From an uncultured Clostridia bacterium (GTDB lineage: Bacteria > Bacillota > Clostridia > Christensenellales > UBA1242), in NCBI GenBank assembly GCA_947625955.1, contig CANQQH010000046.1, positions 1-8,083 of the forward strand: a DNA stretch of 8,083 bases, written 5' to 3'. The position numbers and the translations under genes were made by a program. Below the pieces are notes generated by a model, which was not told where the DNA came from, did not search any database, and saw nothing but the letters and a program-made list of their open reading frames with translations. This document shows positions 1-6,313 of the stretch, piece by piece. Position 1 is the stretch's first letter. Each line of letters starts with the position of its first letter.

Positions 1-820
1 CTGGCCCGCCATGCGCACCAACGATAACTCCAAGATATTCAATTGCAATCTTGCAGTTTTTGAATTTCTCGTCTTTCATGATTTCGTCACGAATGAATTC
101 GGCGTCGGCAAGTTTGTCGCCATGCAAAATATAAACATATTCGCTTTCAAAATTATAGTTTTCTTTGAAAAGTTCAATCATTTTCAAAATTGCTTTCTTC
201 CTTGAAAGCACCTTTGTTCTCGACGCAAATTCGCCATGATTATTGCAATAGATAATTGGGCGAATATTGAGAAGTGTGCCAAGAAGCGCAAGAATTTTGC
301 TGCATCTTCCACTTTTTGCAAGCGTTTTGAGATCTTCGGGCGTGAAATCAAGTTGAAGTCGCATCTTGAAATCATTTGCAAATTCAACAAGTTCTTCAAT
401 ACTCTTGCCCTCCTCCAGCCTCTTTTTCACTTCCAAAAGCAAGATTGCCTGAGCACCAGAGCCGGTCAAAGAGTCAACAACATAAACCTTATGCTCGCTA
501 ACTTTATTGAGCTTTTCTGCGGCATCCTGAGCACTTTTGCTCGTTCCGCTGAGCCCGCCAGTGAACCCAATGTGAAGCACATCGCCCTCTTTCAAAAGTT
601 CCTCGAAGTATTCCGTGAACTGAAACTCGTTAATAAGGCTTGTTTTGAAAACGTTGCCCTGACGCATTTTTTCATAAAATTCTTTGAGCGAAAGCTTTGG
701 ATTTTCCTCTCCTGTTGTTTCGTTTCGATATGAAAAAGATATGTGCTTTATTCCCATTTTGTCGAGTTCTTCCAAAGGAATATCGCATGTATCTTCAACT
801 GACAATATAATTTTGTTCAT
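1..820 (-). CDS. DegV family fatty-acid-binding protein (FakB-like), 3' end cut by window edge
   Basis: The frame opens at ATG 818-820 (MNKIILSVEDTCDIP) and stays open to base 1, giving 273 residues. DegV proteins are about 280-290 residues, so only a few C-terminal residues should be missing. Motifs in family order are: an N-terminal strand with D10-T-C-D (usually DSTCD); T60-S61; GGLSGT at 88-93; VVDS at 114-117; LAKSGRCSK at 167-175 followed by LGTLLNIRPI; the RTKVLSRKKA basic stretch near 201-210; and GAHGGP at 268-273, where most members have GAHTGP. From the family, DegV/FakB proteins bind one fatty acid and present it to the kinase FakA for phosphorylation; no fakA is visible here, so that partner is inferred. 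The SD AGGGG ends 5 nt before the ATG. The gene has its own promoter 35-63 nt upstream and follows the pyrG terminator, so it looks monocistronic at its 5' side. The family call is firm; the ligand is unknown. Confidence 0.9.
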   Translation of the reverse strand, partial: MNKIILSVEDTCDIPLEELDKMGIKHISFSYRNETTGEENPKLSLKEFYEKMRQGNVFKTSLINEFQFTEYFEELLKEGDVLHIGFTGGLSGTSKSAQDAAEKLNKVSEHKVYVVDSLTGSGAQAILLLEVKKRLEEGKSIEELVEFANDFKMRLQLDFTPEDLKTLAKSGRCSKILALLGTLLNIRPIIYCNNHGEFASRTKVLSRKKAILKMIELFKENYNFESEYVYILHGDKLADAEFIRDEIMKDEKFKNCKIAIEYLGVIVGAHGGP

Positions 821-854
821 TTCTTCCCCTTTATAGCATTAATATACATAACAT

Positions 855-883
855 ATTGTAACGATTATACCAAGTTGTGTCAA
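855..883 (-). promoter_or_regulatory. Promoter for the degV-family gene
   Basis: On the minus strand a perfect -35 TTGACA (878-883) is followed after exactly 17 bp by TACAAT (855-860), one mismatch from the consensus -10. Transcription would start near 848, leaving a leader of about 28 nt that contains the AGGGG Shine-Dalgarno. A TATAAT at 864-869 inside the spacer is only 8 bp from the TTGACA and has no good -35 of its own. Confidence 0.75.
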
Positions 884-892
884 ATGATTTAT

Positions 893-967
893 AAAAAACA
901 AAAAAGATTGAAAATTCACCAAATTTCAAGATTTTGCAAGAAACCCGGCGAAAATTCAATCTTTTTT
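893..967 (-). terminator. Rho-independent terminator of pyrG
   Basis: Arms at 947-967 and 900-920 form a long imperfect stem. Thirteen outer A/T-rich pairs (AAAAAAGATTGAA against its complement) are separated by two T-T mismatches from six inner pairs, including one G-U in RNA. The loop is about 26 nt. On the minus strand the 3' arm ends in a T-run that continues, after one G, to 893. It begins 16 nt after the pyrG stop. The A-run on the other side gives it some plus-strand terminator character, but no plus-strand gene reads into it. Confidence 0.75.
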
Positions 968-982
968 TGTGCTATAAAGTGC

Positions 983-2578
983 CTATTTCACAGCCTTCAT
1001 CAGCGCAACAAACAATGGATGCGGTCTGTTAGGGCGGCTTTTGAGCTCTGGATGGAATTGAACAGCAACAAAGAATGGATGCTCACGCAGTTCAACGATT
1101 TCAACAAGATTGCGCTTTGGGTTTATGCCCGAGCAAACCAGCCCTGCCTTTTCAAGTTGAGACTTATATTCATTATTAAACTCATAGCGATGGCGATGAC
1201 GCTCAGAAATATTCTCGTTGCCATAGGCCTCAAATGCCTTTGAGCCCTTTTTCAAAACGCAGTCATATGCGCCGAGCCTCATTGTTCCACCCTTTCTGGT
1301 GATGAACTTTTGGTCTTCCATTGCGCAGATAACAGGGTATTTGCACTTCTCGTCAATCTCAGTTGACGACGCATTTTTGAGCCCTGCAACATCTCTTGCA
1401 AACTCAATAACGGCAACCTGCATTCCAAGGCACAAACCAAGATATGGCACGTTGTTCTCGCGCGCATATTTTGCAGCCAAGATTTTCCCTTCAACGCCCC
1501 TGTTTCCAAATCCACCTGGAACAACAATGGCGTCAACATCACCAAGGCAAGCCTCTGCACCCTTTTTCTCGATTTCCTCGCTGTCAACAAGCTTTATCTT
1601 GGCTTTTATCTTATTCACAATCCCGGCGTGCTTGATAGCCTCAGTAACAGAGATGTAGGCGTCGGGAACCATGATATACTTTCCAACAATGGCAACGGTT
1701 TTCTGCTTGTAGTCTTTTTTGAACTCGTTAACCATTTTCGTCCATTCTTTATTGTCTGCTTTCTTCGCCTTTATTTTCAAAAGTTCCAAAACAACATCGT
1801 CAAGCTTTTGCTCTTTCAAAAGAAGCGGAACGGCATAGAGCGAGTCGGCGTCTTTGTTGTGAATAACATACTTTGGGCTTTTGAGCGAACAGAACATTGC
1901 AACTTTTTGCTTCATACCCTCACTCATTTCAACATTCTTGTTCGACCTGCAAACAAGAATATCTGGAACAAGCCCAAGCCCTGTGAGTTCCTTCACAGAA
2001 TGCTGAGTCGGCTTGGTTTTCACCTCGCCAGCGGCTTCAAGATATGGCAAAAGGGTAACATGAATATGAACAGTGTTGTGTTCACCCCTTTCCATTCTAA
2101 ACTGCCTTATTGCCTCCAAAAATGGCAAGCCTTCAATGTCGCCAACAGTGCCACCAACTTCAACGATAACAACGTCAACATCGTCGCTTTCAACGCTCTT
2201 CATCGCCTCTTTGATTTCATTCGTGACATGAGGAACAACCTGAACAGTTCCCCCAAGATATTCGCCATCGCGCTCTTTTTTGATGATGCTTGAATAGATT
2301 TTTCCACTCGTATAGTTGCAGTTTTTGTTGAAACTGAGATCCAAAAAGCGCTCATAGTGGCCAAGATCCAGGTCAGTTTCGGCGCCGTCGTCAGTAACGA
2401 AAACCTCGCCGTGTTGATAAGGACTCATTGTTCCCGGGTCAACATTAAGATATGGGTCGAGCTTTTGCACGGTGACTCTCAGCCCCCTGTTTATCAAAAG
2501 CCTACCAAGACTAGCAGCGGTGATACCCTTTCCAAGACTTGAAACAACGCCGCCTGTAACGAAAACATACTTGCTCAT
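983..2578 (-). CDS. pyrG: CTP synthase (glutamine-hydrolysing)
   Basis: Makes CTP from UTP, ATP and glutamine, the last step of de novo pyrimidine nucleotide synthesis, in the cytosol. The 531-residue product is full length for the family (about 530-550). The N-terminal synthetase domain (about 1-267) has YVFVTGGVVSSLGKG at 4-18, the KLDPYLNVDPGTMSPYQHGE block at 39-58, the D-L-D-L-G-H-Y-E-R-F segment at 69-78 and VEVGGTVGDIE at 139-149. The C-terminal class I glutaminase domain has the oxyanion-loop VPGGFG at 353-358, the nucleophile Cys383 in GLCLGMQ and the catalytic His509/Glu511 in QFHPE. I chose ATG 2576-2578 because the SD GAAGGAG (2590-2596) precedes it by 11 nt. The frame extends upstream to codon 2612-2614, but that extension would translate the SD itself and has no counterpart in the family. 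The gene is alone between a strong promoter and a long terminator hairpin. Confidence 0.98.
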   Translation of the reverse strand: MSKYVFVTGGVVSSLGKGITAASLGRLLINRGLRVTVQKLDPYLNVDPGTMSPYQHGEVFVTDDGAETDLDLGHYERFLDLSFNKNCNYTSGKIYSSIIKKERDGEYLGGTVQVVPHVTNEIKEAMKSVESDDVDVVIVEVGGTVGDIEGLPFLEAIRQFRMERGEHNTVHIHVTLLPYLEAAGEVKTKPTQHSVKELTGLGLVPDILVCRSNKNVEMSEGMKQKVAMFCSLKSPKYVIHNKDADSLYAVPLLLKEQKLDDVVLELLKIKAKKADNKEWTKMVNEFKKDYKQKTVAIVGKYIMVPDAYISVTEAIKHAGIVNKIKAKIKLVDSEEIEKKGAEACLGDVDAIVVPGGFGNRGVEGKILAAKYARENNVPYLGLCLGMQVAVIEFARDVAGLKNASSTEIDEKCKYPVICAMEDQKFITRKGGTMRLGAYDCVLKKGSKAFEAYGNENISERHRHRYEFNNEYKSQLEKAGLVCSGINPKRNLVEIVELREHPFFVAVQFHPELKSRPNRPHPLFVALMKAVK

Positions 2579-2618
2579 TTGTGTTTGTGCTCCTTCAAAA
2601 AAAATTACTACCATACGA

Positions 2619-2648
2619 ATTATAAATTCAATAAAAAAGCAGTGTCAA
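2619..2648 (-). promoter_or_regulatory. Promoter for pyrG
   Basis: A perfect TTGACA (2643-2648) and perfect TATAAT (2619-2624) on the minus strand are separated by 18 bp. The predicted start near 2612 leaves a leader of about 34 nt carrying GAAGGAG. The leader is too short for an attenuator hairpin, and the predicted start is not a G-run of the kind used for CTP-sensitive reiterative initiation in Bacillus pyrG. Confidence 0.8.
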
Positions 2649-2810
2649 ACAAACAACATTTCAAAAAATTATTTATGTAATTTCAACAAAGTTGATTCAA
2701 AAATCATTTTACTTTTTGAAAAACATCTTGTATAATAATAGAAAAATATTAGTATGGAATTTGCCCCCAAAAAAGAAAATATAAATTTTTTGAAATGATT
2801 TCAAAATTAT

Positions 2811-2837
2811 AAAAAAATAGGTGAAAATTTTCACCTA
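2811..2837 (-). terminator. Terminator of the pepF-gmk operon (probably bidirectional)
   Basis: Bases 2818-2837 form a perfect 20-bp palindrome (arm TAGGTGAA, AATT at the centre) starting 15 nt after the guanylate kinase stop. On the minus strand it is followed by seven T (2817-2811). On the plus strand it is followed by C and then six T (2839-2844), so it could also stop plus-strand transcription. Confidence 0.85.
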
Positions 2838-2852
2838 CTTTTTTGTTTTCAA

Positions 2853-3464
2853 TTAAAATAACGGCCTAGTAAATTCTCTTTTTTCGTTTTTCTTAACAAC
2901 GATGCCGCGCTTTTTGAACTCTTTGTCGATTATTTTTTCAAGCTCGTTTGAGGCGTTTTCGAATTTGTCGGTGTAAACGACATAGTCATAGAAGCAGCTT
3001 TGCTTGTTTTCATAGTCAACCCTGTCGAAAAGGCGAAGTCTTATGGTTCTTTCACTCTCTCCTCTTTCGCGAAGCCTATCGAAAAGCACACTTCTTCGTT
3101 TGACCGTGACATATATTCCAACGATGTCAAGGTCTTTGTTTTGCTTTATCATCTTGTAGCTGTCAACGTCGATGTCTTTTATTGCGACTTGCCCATTTTT
3201 GATGACCTTTTCATATGACGCGCGCCCCGTTCCGTAGTACTCTTGGTCCTTGTGGACTTTGTTGAACTCCAAGAAGAAATTCTCCTTTATTTTTTGCTCG
3301 AATTGAGCTTTTGTCATATACACATATGTTCCGCGCACCTCAGTTTTTCGCGACTGGCGAGTCGTGTAGGACTGGATTTTTTTGATGTTTGGATAGATCT
3401 CCATCATCCTATATAAAAGTGGTGTTTTGCCCGACCCCGACGGCCCTGAAATTATAATAAACAT
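2853..3464 (-). CDS. gmk: Guanylate kinase family protein
   Basis: Predicted to phosphorylate GMP (or dGMP) to GDP with ATP. The product has 203 residues, a normal Gmk length. It has the P-loop GPSGSGKT at 7-14, then the GMP-binding block S32-Y-T-T-R36, R39 and E42, G45-T-Y, then FFLE at 63-66, YYGTG at 76-80, DIDV at 97-100 and an Arg-rich lid around 123-148 (RLRERGESE, RLRLFDRV). All the usual GMP contacts appear present. Two oddities stand out: proline follows the P-loop threonine (GKTPLL rather than GKST/GKGT), and about one residue is missing between E42 and Y47. An 18-residue Lys/Arg-rich tail (about 186-203) follows the domain. ATG 3462-3464 is preceded by AAGGGAG at 5 nt. It lies 15 nt downstream of pepF and ends just before a strong terminator, so the two are co-transcribed. 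It may be the housekeeping Gmk or a divergent paralogue; the window cannot tell. Confidence 0.8.
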   Translation of the reverse strand: MFIIISGPSGSGKTPLLYRMMEIYPNIKKIQSYTTRQSRKTEVRGTYVYMTKAQFEQKIKENFFLEFNKVHKDQEYYGTGRASYEKVIKNGQVAIKDIDVDSYKMIKQNKDLDIVGIYVTVKRRSVLFDRLRERGESERTIRLRLFDRVDYENKQSCFYDYVVYTDKFENASNELEKIIDKEFKKRGIVVKKNEKREFTRPLF

Positions 3465-3479
3465 ATTTTCTCCCTTGTG

Positions 3480-5234
3480 TTAAATTAATGCTTTGAACTG
3501 CTCAATAAGACTTTTATATAGCTCAAAAGCGCCTTCAAGTGTTTGCTTTTTGGTGAGGTCAACATCAACACTCTTCAAAAGGTCAAGAGGCTTAACGCTG
3601 CTGCCTGCCTTCAAAAAGTTCATGTATTTTTCAATATACTTCTTGTCGCCTTTCAAAATGTTGTTCGCTATCGTGCAGGCTGAGATGAAGCCGGTGGAAT
3701 ACTTATAAACATAGTATGGCCTATAAAAATGCGGAATCCTGCTCCATTCAAACTTTGAAAACTCTGTTGCCTTCGCCCCATCTCCAAAATAGAGCGCTTG
3801 CAACTTCTCATATTCCTCGTTGAGCGATTCAACGATTATTGGCTTGTTCTCTTGCAGCGAGGTATAAACATAATGTTCAAACTCAGCGAACATGGTCTGG
3901 CGATATAATGTTGTGTAGAAATTGTGCAAAAGTTGGTCGATGAAGAATAGTTTCTCTTCCTTTGTCTTTGCCTTGTTAATCATGTAGTTATTGAGGATGA
4001 TTTCGTTCACAATCGACGCCACTTCGCAAACAAAGATACTTGGGTTGCTCTTTGTTATTGGCTGGGTTTTGGATGTGTAGTAGCCGTGCATTGCGTGCCC
4101 CATTTCATGCGCGATTGTTGAAAGCCCACTATATGTGTTTGAGTGGTTGAGCAGAACATATGGATGCACGCCAAAAATGTCGAGGCAGAATCCGCCACTG
4201 GTCTTGGCAGGCTTCTCATAAACATCCAGCCAACCGCTAGAAAATGCCTTTTTCAAAACACTTGTGTAGTCTTCGCCCATCACTTTGAGCGCGTCAAGCA
4301 CAATGTCAACCGAGCTTTGATAGTCGAACTCGCCTTCCACTTTGCCAAGCGGATAGTAGTTGTCAAAATAGTAGTAGGTTCCAACGCCCATTGCCTTTTT
4401 TCTCAGCCTCTCAACTTCATAGAAAAGGTCGAGATTGTTGTGCACAACCTCAATGAGCGTTGAAAGCACTTTCGGGTCAGTTTTATCATTGAAGCAAGAG
4501 TTTTCCAACAGGGTTTTGAATTTCCTGATCTTCGAAAAGAACATACTCTCCTTTGCGTCGGACAAATAGAGCGAACCGAGAGTATAGTTGAATTTCTTAT
4601 ATGCCTCGTGCACTTGGTTATATACTTTCTTTCTTAGGTTTTGGTCCTTGTTTGTGATGAGCTTTCCATAGCTTGCGTGAGTGAGTTTTTCAACTTTGTT
4701 TTCAACTTTTATTGTGCCGAAGTCGAGGTCAACATCGTTGAAATTATCAAAAACTTCCCCAAACGCGCCAAAACTTGGGTTCATGTTGAGCACTGACGCA
4801 ATATTCTCTTTCAAGATATGTTTCTTGCCGTCGATGATGTCTTGAATGTCGTTGTCAAAATCGCGAAACGCCTTGTCACCTTTGAGCGACAACAAAAACT
4901 CGGTTTTGTTTTTGCTGAGTTCTTCGCTTGCAAAAGCAAGTTTTGGCATTATCTCATTCTCAAAGTTCACAATCTCAGCTTCCAAAGTTCTTGCAAATTC
5001 ATCTTTACCATTTAGCGATTTGCGAAGATGCAAATAGCACTCCACCCTTCCCATTGTGAGATTGATTTTCTCCGAAAGCGTGAAAAAATCATAGATAGCG
5101 TCGCGCGTTTTGAGTTTGCCTTTGAACCCGGCAAGCTTTTGCTGTTCTTTTTTTACCTTCTCAAAATCCGCCTTTGCATCCTGTTCATTTTTATAAATAT
5201 CATCTAAATTCCAATCAAATGTTAAATTATTCAT
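3480..5234 (-). CDS. pepF: Oligoendopeptidase F, M3 family zinc metallopeptidase
   Basis: A cytosolic zinc endopeptidase that cuts short peptides, known in the family for roles in peptide nutrition and turnover. The 584-residue product is close to the usual 600. An acidic, helical N-terminal half (FDWNLDDIYKN at 6-16 is the typical opening) leads into the M3 catalytic domain from about residue 200. Zinc-site residues are H376-E-M-G-H380 and E404 in the CEVAS segment 28 residues after H376. Substrate-binding H502, Y503, Y507 and Y510 lie in HFYRPYYVYKY (502-512), followed by the typical STG. There is no signal peptide. The start is set at ATG 5232-5234, with GAGGTGG (5237-5243) just upstream. 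A TTG 45 bp further upstream (5277-5279) is in frame, but it lies inside the -35 box of the promoter and has no SD. It is the first gene of a two-gene unit with the guanylate kinase. Confidence 0.96.
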   Translation of the reverse strand: MNNLTFDWNLDDIYKNEQDAKADFEKVKKEQQKLAGFKGKLKTRDAIYDFFTLSEKINLTMGRVECYLHLRKSLNGKDEFARTLEAEIVNFENEIMPKLAFASEELSKNKTEFLLSLKGDKAFRDFDNDIQDIIDGKKHILKENIASVLNMNPSFGAFGEVFDNFNDVDLDFGTIKVENKVEKLTHASYGKLITNKDQNLRKKVYNQVHEAYKKFNYTLGSLYLSDAKESMFFSKIRKFKTLLENSCFNDKTDPKVLSTLIEVVHNNLDLFYEVERLRKKAMGVGTYYYFDNYYPLGKVEGEFDYQSSVDIVLDALKVMGEDYTSVLKKAFSSGWLDVYEKPAKTSGGFCLDIFGVHPYVLLNHSNTYSGLSTIAHEMGHAMHGYYTSKTQPITKSNPSIFVCEVASIVNEIILNNYMINKAKTKEEKLFFIDQLLHNFYTTLYRQTMFAEFEHYVYTSLQENKPIIVESLNEEYEKLQALYFGDGAKATEFSKFEWSRIPHFYRPYYVYKYSTGFISACTIANNILKGDKKYIEKYMNFLKAGSSVKPLDLLKSVDVDLTKKQTLEGAFELYKSLIEQFKALI

Positions 5235-5250
5235 ATCCACCTCATTTTCG

Positions 5251-5279
5251 ATTATAACCTGTTTTATGTTTTTTATCAA
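5251..5279 (-). promoter_or_regulatory. Promoter for pepF-gmk
   Basis: TTGATA (5274-5279, five of six consensus bases) and perfect TATAAT (5251-5256) are separated by 17 bp. The predicted start near 5244 is only about 10 nt before the pepF ATG, just enough to contain the GAGGTGG ribosome binding site. The element sits directly behind the terminator of the upstream gene. Confidence 0.75.
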
Positions 5280-5293
5280 TCAAAAAACCGAAC

Positions 5294-5328
5294 AAAAAAA
5301 TAAAAAAAGGATGCACGAAAGTGCACCC
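5294..5328 (-). terminator. Terminator of the DUF378-like gene
   Basis: The minus strand folds as GGGTGCAC-TTTC-GTGCATCC (5309-5328), eight pairs including one G-U with a 4-nt loop. It is followed by seven T, an A and seven more T (5308-5294). It starts 16 nt after the stop of the small membrane gene. Confidence 0.88.
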
Positions 5329-5344
5329 CAAAGTTTTTTGCTTT

Positions 5345-5578
5345 TTAGTTATTCTTGCCGCCACTTGTTGGGTCTTTTGAAAAGAGTCTTGATCGCCTGA
5401 TGATGAGTTGAATGAGCATCCAAATTGCCGCGAGCCCAACAATAGCATAGATTATTCTTGCGATAACGCCCGCGCCACAAATCCATGTGACCAGGTTCCA
5501 TGAAAAAACGCCAACCAAAAGCCAGTTGAAGCAGCCAACAAGCATTATGGAAAGTGCAACAATATTTGCAATAATCAT
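5345..5578 (-). CDS. DUF378-like small two-helix membrane protein
   Basis: The 77-residue product has two hydrophobic segments, about 2-27 and 39-60, then a basic, polar tail (RRSRLFSKDP). The motif GCFNWLLVGVF (15-25) and the RIIYAIVGLA segment (41-50) match the pattern of the DUF378 family (compare GGLNWGLVGLF and RIIYxLVGLAG); no molecular function is established for that family. I chose ATG 5576-5578 because GGAGGA (5586-5591) precedes it by 7 nt. An in-frame ATG at 5591-5593 would begin five codons earlier and read through that SD, so it is unlikely. The gene is bounded by the secG terminator upstream and its own terminator downstream, so it is probably a single-gene unit. No promoter with a good -35 is evident in the 5579-5646 gap, and read-through from secG is possible. 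Confidence 0.8.
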   Translation of the reverse strand: MIIANIVALSIMLVGCFNWLLVGVFSWNLVTWICGAGVIARIIYAIVGLAAIWMLIQLIIRRSRLFSKDPTSGGKNN

Positions 5579-5646
5579 ATACTTTTCCTCCATTTTTTAC
5601 TATTTCTAGTATGCTAAAAAAATCGAAAAGTATTCGAAAATTGCGC

Positions 5647-5673
5647 AAAAAAAATCCATTAGCAAGCTAATGG
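5647..5673 (-). terminator. Terminator of secG
   Basis: CCATTAGC and GCTAATGG (5656-5673) are perfect 8-bp arms around a 2-nt centre. On the minus strand one A and eight T (5655-5647) follow. It begins 8 nt after the secG stop. Confidence 0.88.
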
Positions 5674-5681
5674 AAAGAATT

Positions 5682-6005
5682 TTAGTAGCCTCTATAAATT
5701 GAGTTAAAAATCAAGAATGCAATGCACAAAACGAAGATGATGATTGCAAGAGCAACAGTTGCTTTTTTCACCTTGCCTTGAAGCGATTCACCTTTGTTTC
5801 TGTTATAGAAAGTGTCTGTTGCACCTGTTATAACATTTGTTCCTCCTTGGTCTTCTGTTTTTTGGCAAAGAACCAAGATTGTTATTGCAAGCGCGCAAAG
5901 ACAAACCAAAACTGCTAAAACTATCTTTATCACAGGGAAAGAACTAACGACCCATGCTGGCACAGTTGCATCACCTGAGAGCATAACATGAATAAAATTT
6001 TTCAT
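5682..6005 (-). CDS. secG: Preprotein translocase subunit SecG
   Basis: The small accessory subunit of the SecYEG channel, which assists SecA-driven export across the cytoplasmic membrane. The product has 107 residues with two membrane helices (about 24-47 and 82-104). The conserved cytoplasmic loop reads VLCQKTEDQGGTNVITG (45-61), followed by ATDTFYNRNKGESLQG (62-77) as in clostridial SecG. The N-terminus, about 20 residues before the first helix, is longer than in E. coli SecG. ATG 6003-6005 is preceded by GGAGG at 4-5 nt. In many Firmicutes secG follows the glycolytic cluster after gpmI and eno. Here it follows pgk-tpiA, with only a small membrane gene in between, and has its own promoter and terminator. 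Confidence 0.92.
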   Translation of the reverse strand: MKNFIHVMLSGDATVPAWVVSSFPVIKIVLAVLVCLCALAITILVLCQKTEDQGGTNVITGATDTFYNRNKGESLQGKVKKATVALAIIIFVLCIAFLIFNSIYRGY

Positions 6006-6020
6006 TTTTCCTCCAATTAA

Positions 6021-6079
6021 CTTTTGAATTATAACACAAGATTTTTTTTAATGCAAGTGCTTTTGTTATTATAACACAA
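6021..6079. repeat. Imperfect direct repeat carrying an extended -10 motif
   Basis: Plus-strand copies at 6021-6039 and 6060-6079 share CTTTTG followed, after two or three differing bases, by TTATAACACAA. The last 12 bases (ATTATAACACAA) are identical. On the minus strand each copy reads TTGTGTTATAAT, i.e. an extended -10. The copy nearer 6079 overlaps the last codons and stop of the small membrane gene and lacks a good -35; the other is the likely secG -10. Confidence 0.7.
6028..6056 (-). promoter_or_regulatory. secG: Extended -10 promoter for secG
   Basis: Perfect TATAAT (6028-6033) is preceded by TGT, an extended -10 (TGn). A weak -35, TTGCAT (6051-6056), lies 17 bp upstream. The predicted start near 6021 leaves about 16 nt of leader containing GGAGG. 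The -10 lies inside one copy of an imperfect direct repeat. Confidence 0.65.
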
Positions 6080-6296
6080 AAAACATAACAACCATTGCAA
6101 TCAAAACAATAACGATCGCGGCGGCGAAAATCTTTTTGAGCGTTCCATTGCCGCCAACCCATTTTTTGAGTTCCCTGGTGTCGATGAACAATACAAGAAC
6201 AAAAAACGCGAACAAACAAACATAGATTGCGGTCAGTTTCTTTTCTTGCGCTGTTTGTGCGAGCAAAATATTAAAATTGACTATCAAATTTTGCAT
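6069..6296 (-). CDS. Small two-helix membrane protein, unrecognised
   Basis: I do not recognise this 75-residue product. It has a short polar N-terminus (MQNLIVNFNILLAQTAQEKK), a hydrophobic helix at about 21-38, a charged loop DTRELKKWVGGNGTLKK (39-55) and a second helix at about 56-75 that ends the protein. With few basic residues before helix 1 and several Lys in the loop, the loop is probably cytoplasmic (inference). It is not SecE, which normally has a single helix with a conserved amphipathic segment, and it lacks the SecG loop motif. ATG 6294-6296 is preceded by GAGGGTG, with GAGG 5 nt from the start. The frame continues to a TTG at 6324-6326, but that lies within the promoter spacer and is rejected. 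The gene sits 51 nt after tpiA and 63 nt before secG, with a strong promoter before it and no terminator after it, so it probably shares transcripts with secG. Confidence 0.75.
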   Translation of the reverse strand: MQNLIVNFNILLAQTAQEKKLTAIYVCLFAFFVLVLFIDTRELKKWVGGNGTLKKIFAAAIVIVLIAMVVMFFVL

Positions 6297-6313
6297 AACA
6301 CCCTCACGCCGAT

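Noticed and set aside
236..733. A 165-codon plus-strand open frame across the degV-family gene
   Set aside because: The minus strand here encodes the conserved DegV motifs in order; the plus frame has no recognisable features.
1628..2293. A 221-codon plus-strand open frame inside pyrG
   Set aside because: It lies fully antisense to conserved CTP synthase codons, has no recognisable domain and no promoter or SD. It is a shadow of the coding strand.
2579..2614. N-terminal extension of CTP synthase to the upstream in-frame codon
   Set aside because: Those 12 codons contain the GAAGGAG ribosome binding site and do not match the family, which begins at the MSKYVFVTGG type of start.
2696..2720. 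Inverted repeat TTCAAAAA/TTTTTGAA in the pyrG-gmk gap
   Set aside because: An 8-bp, nearly all-A/T repeat is easily found by chance in such AT-rich sequence, and it has no T-run placed to act as a terminator.
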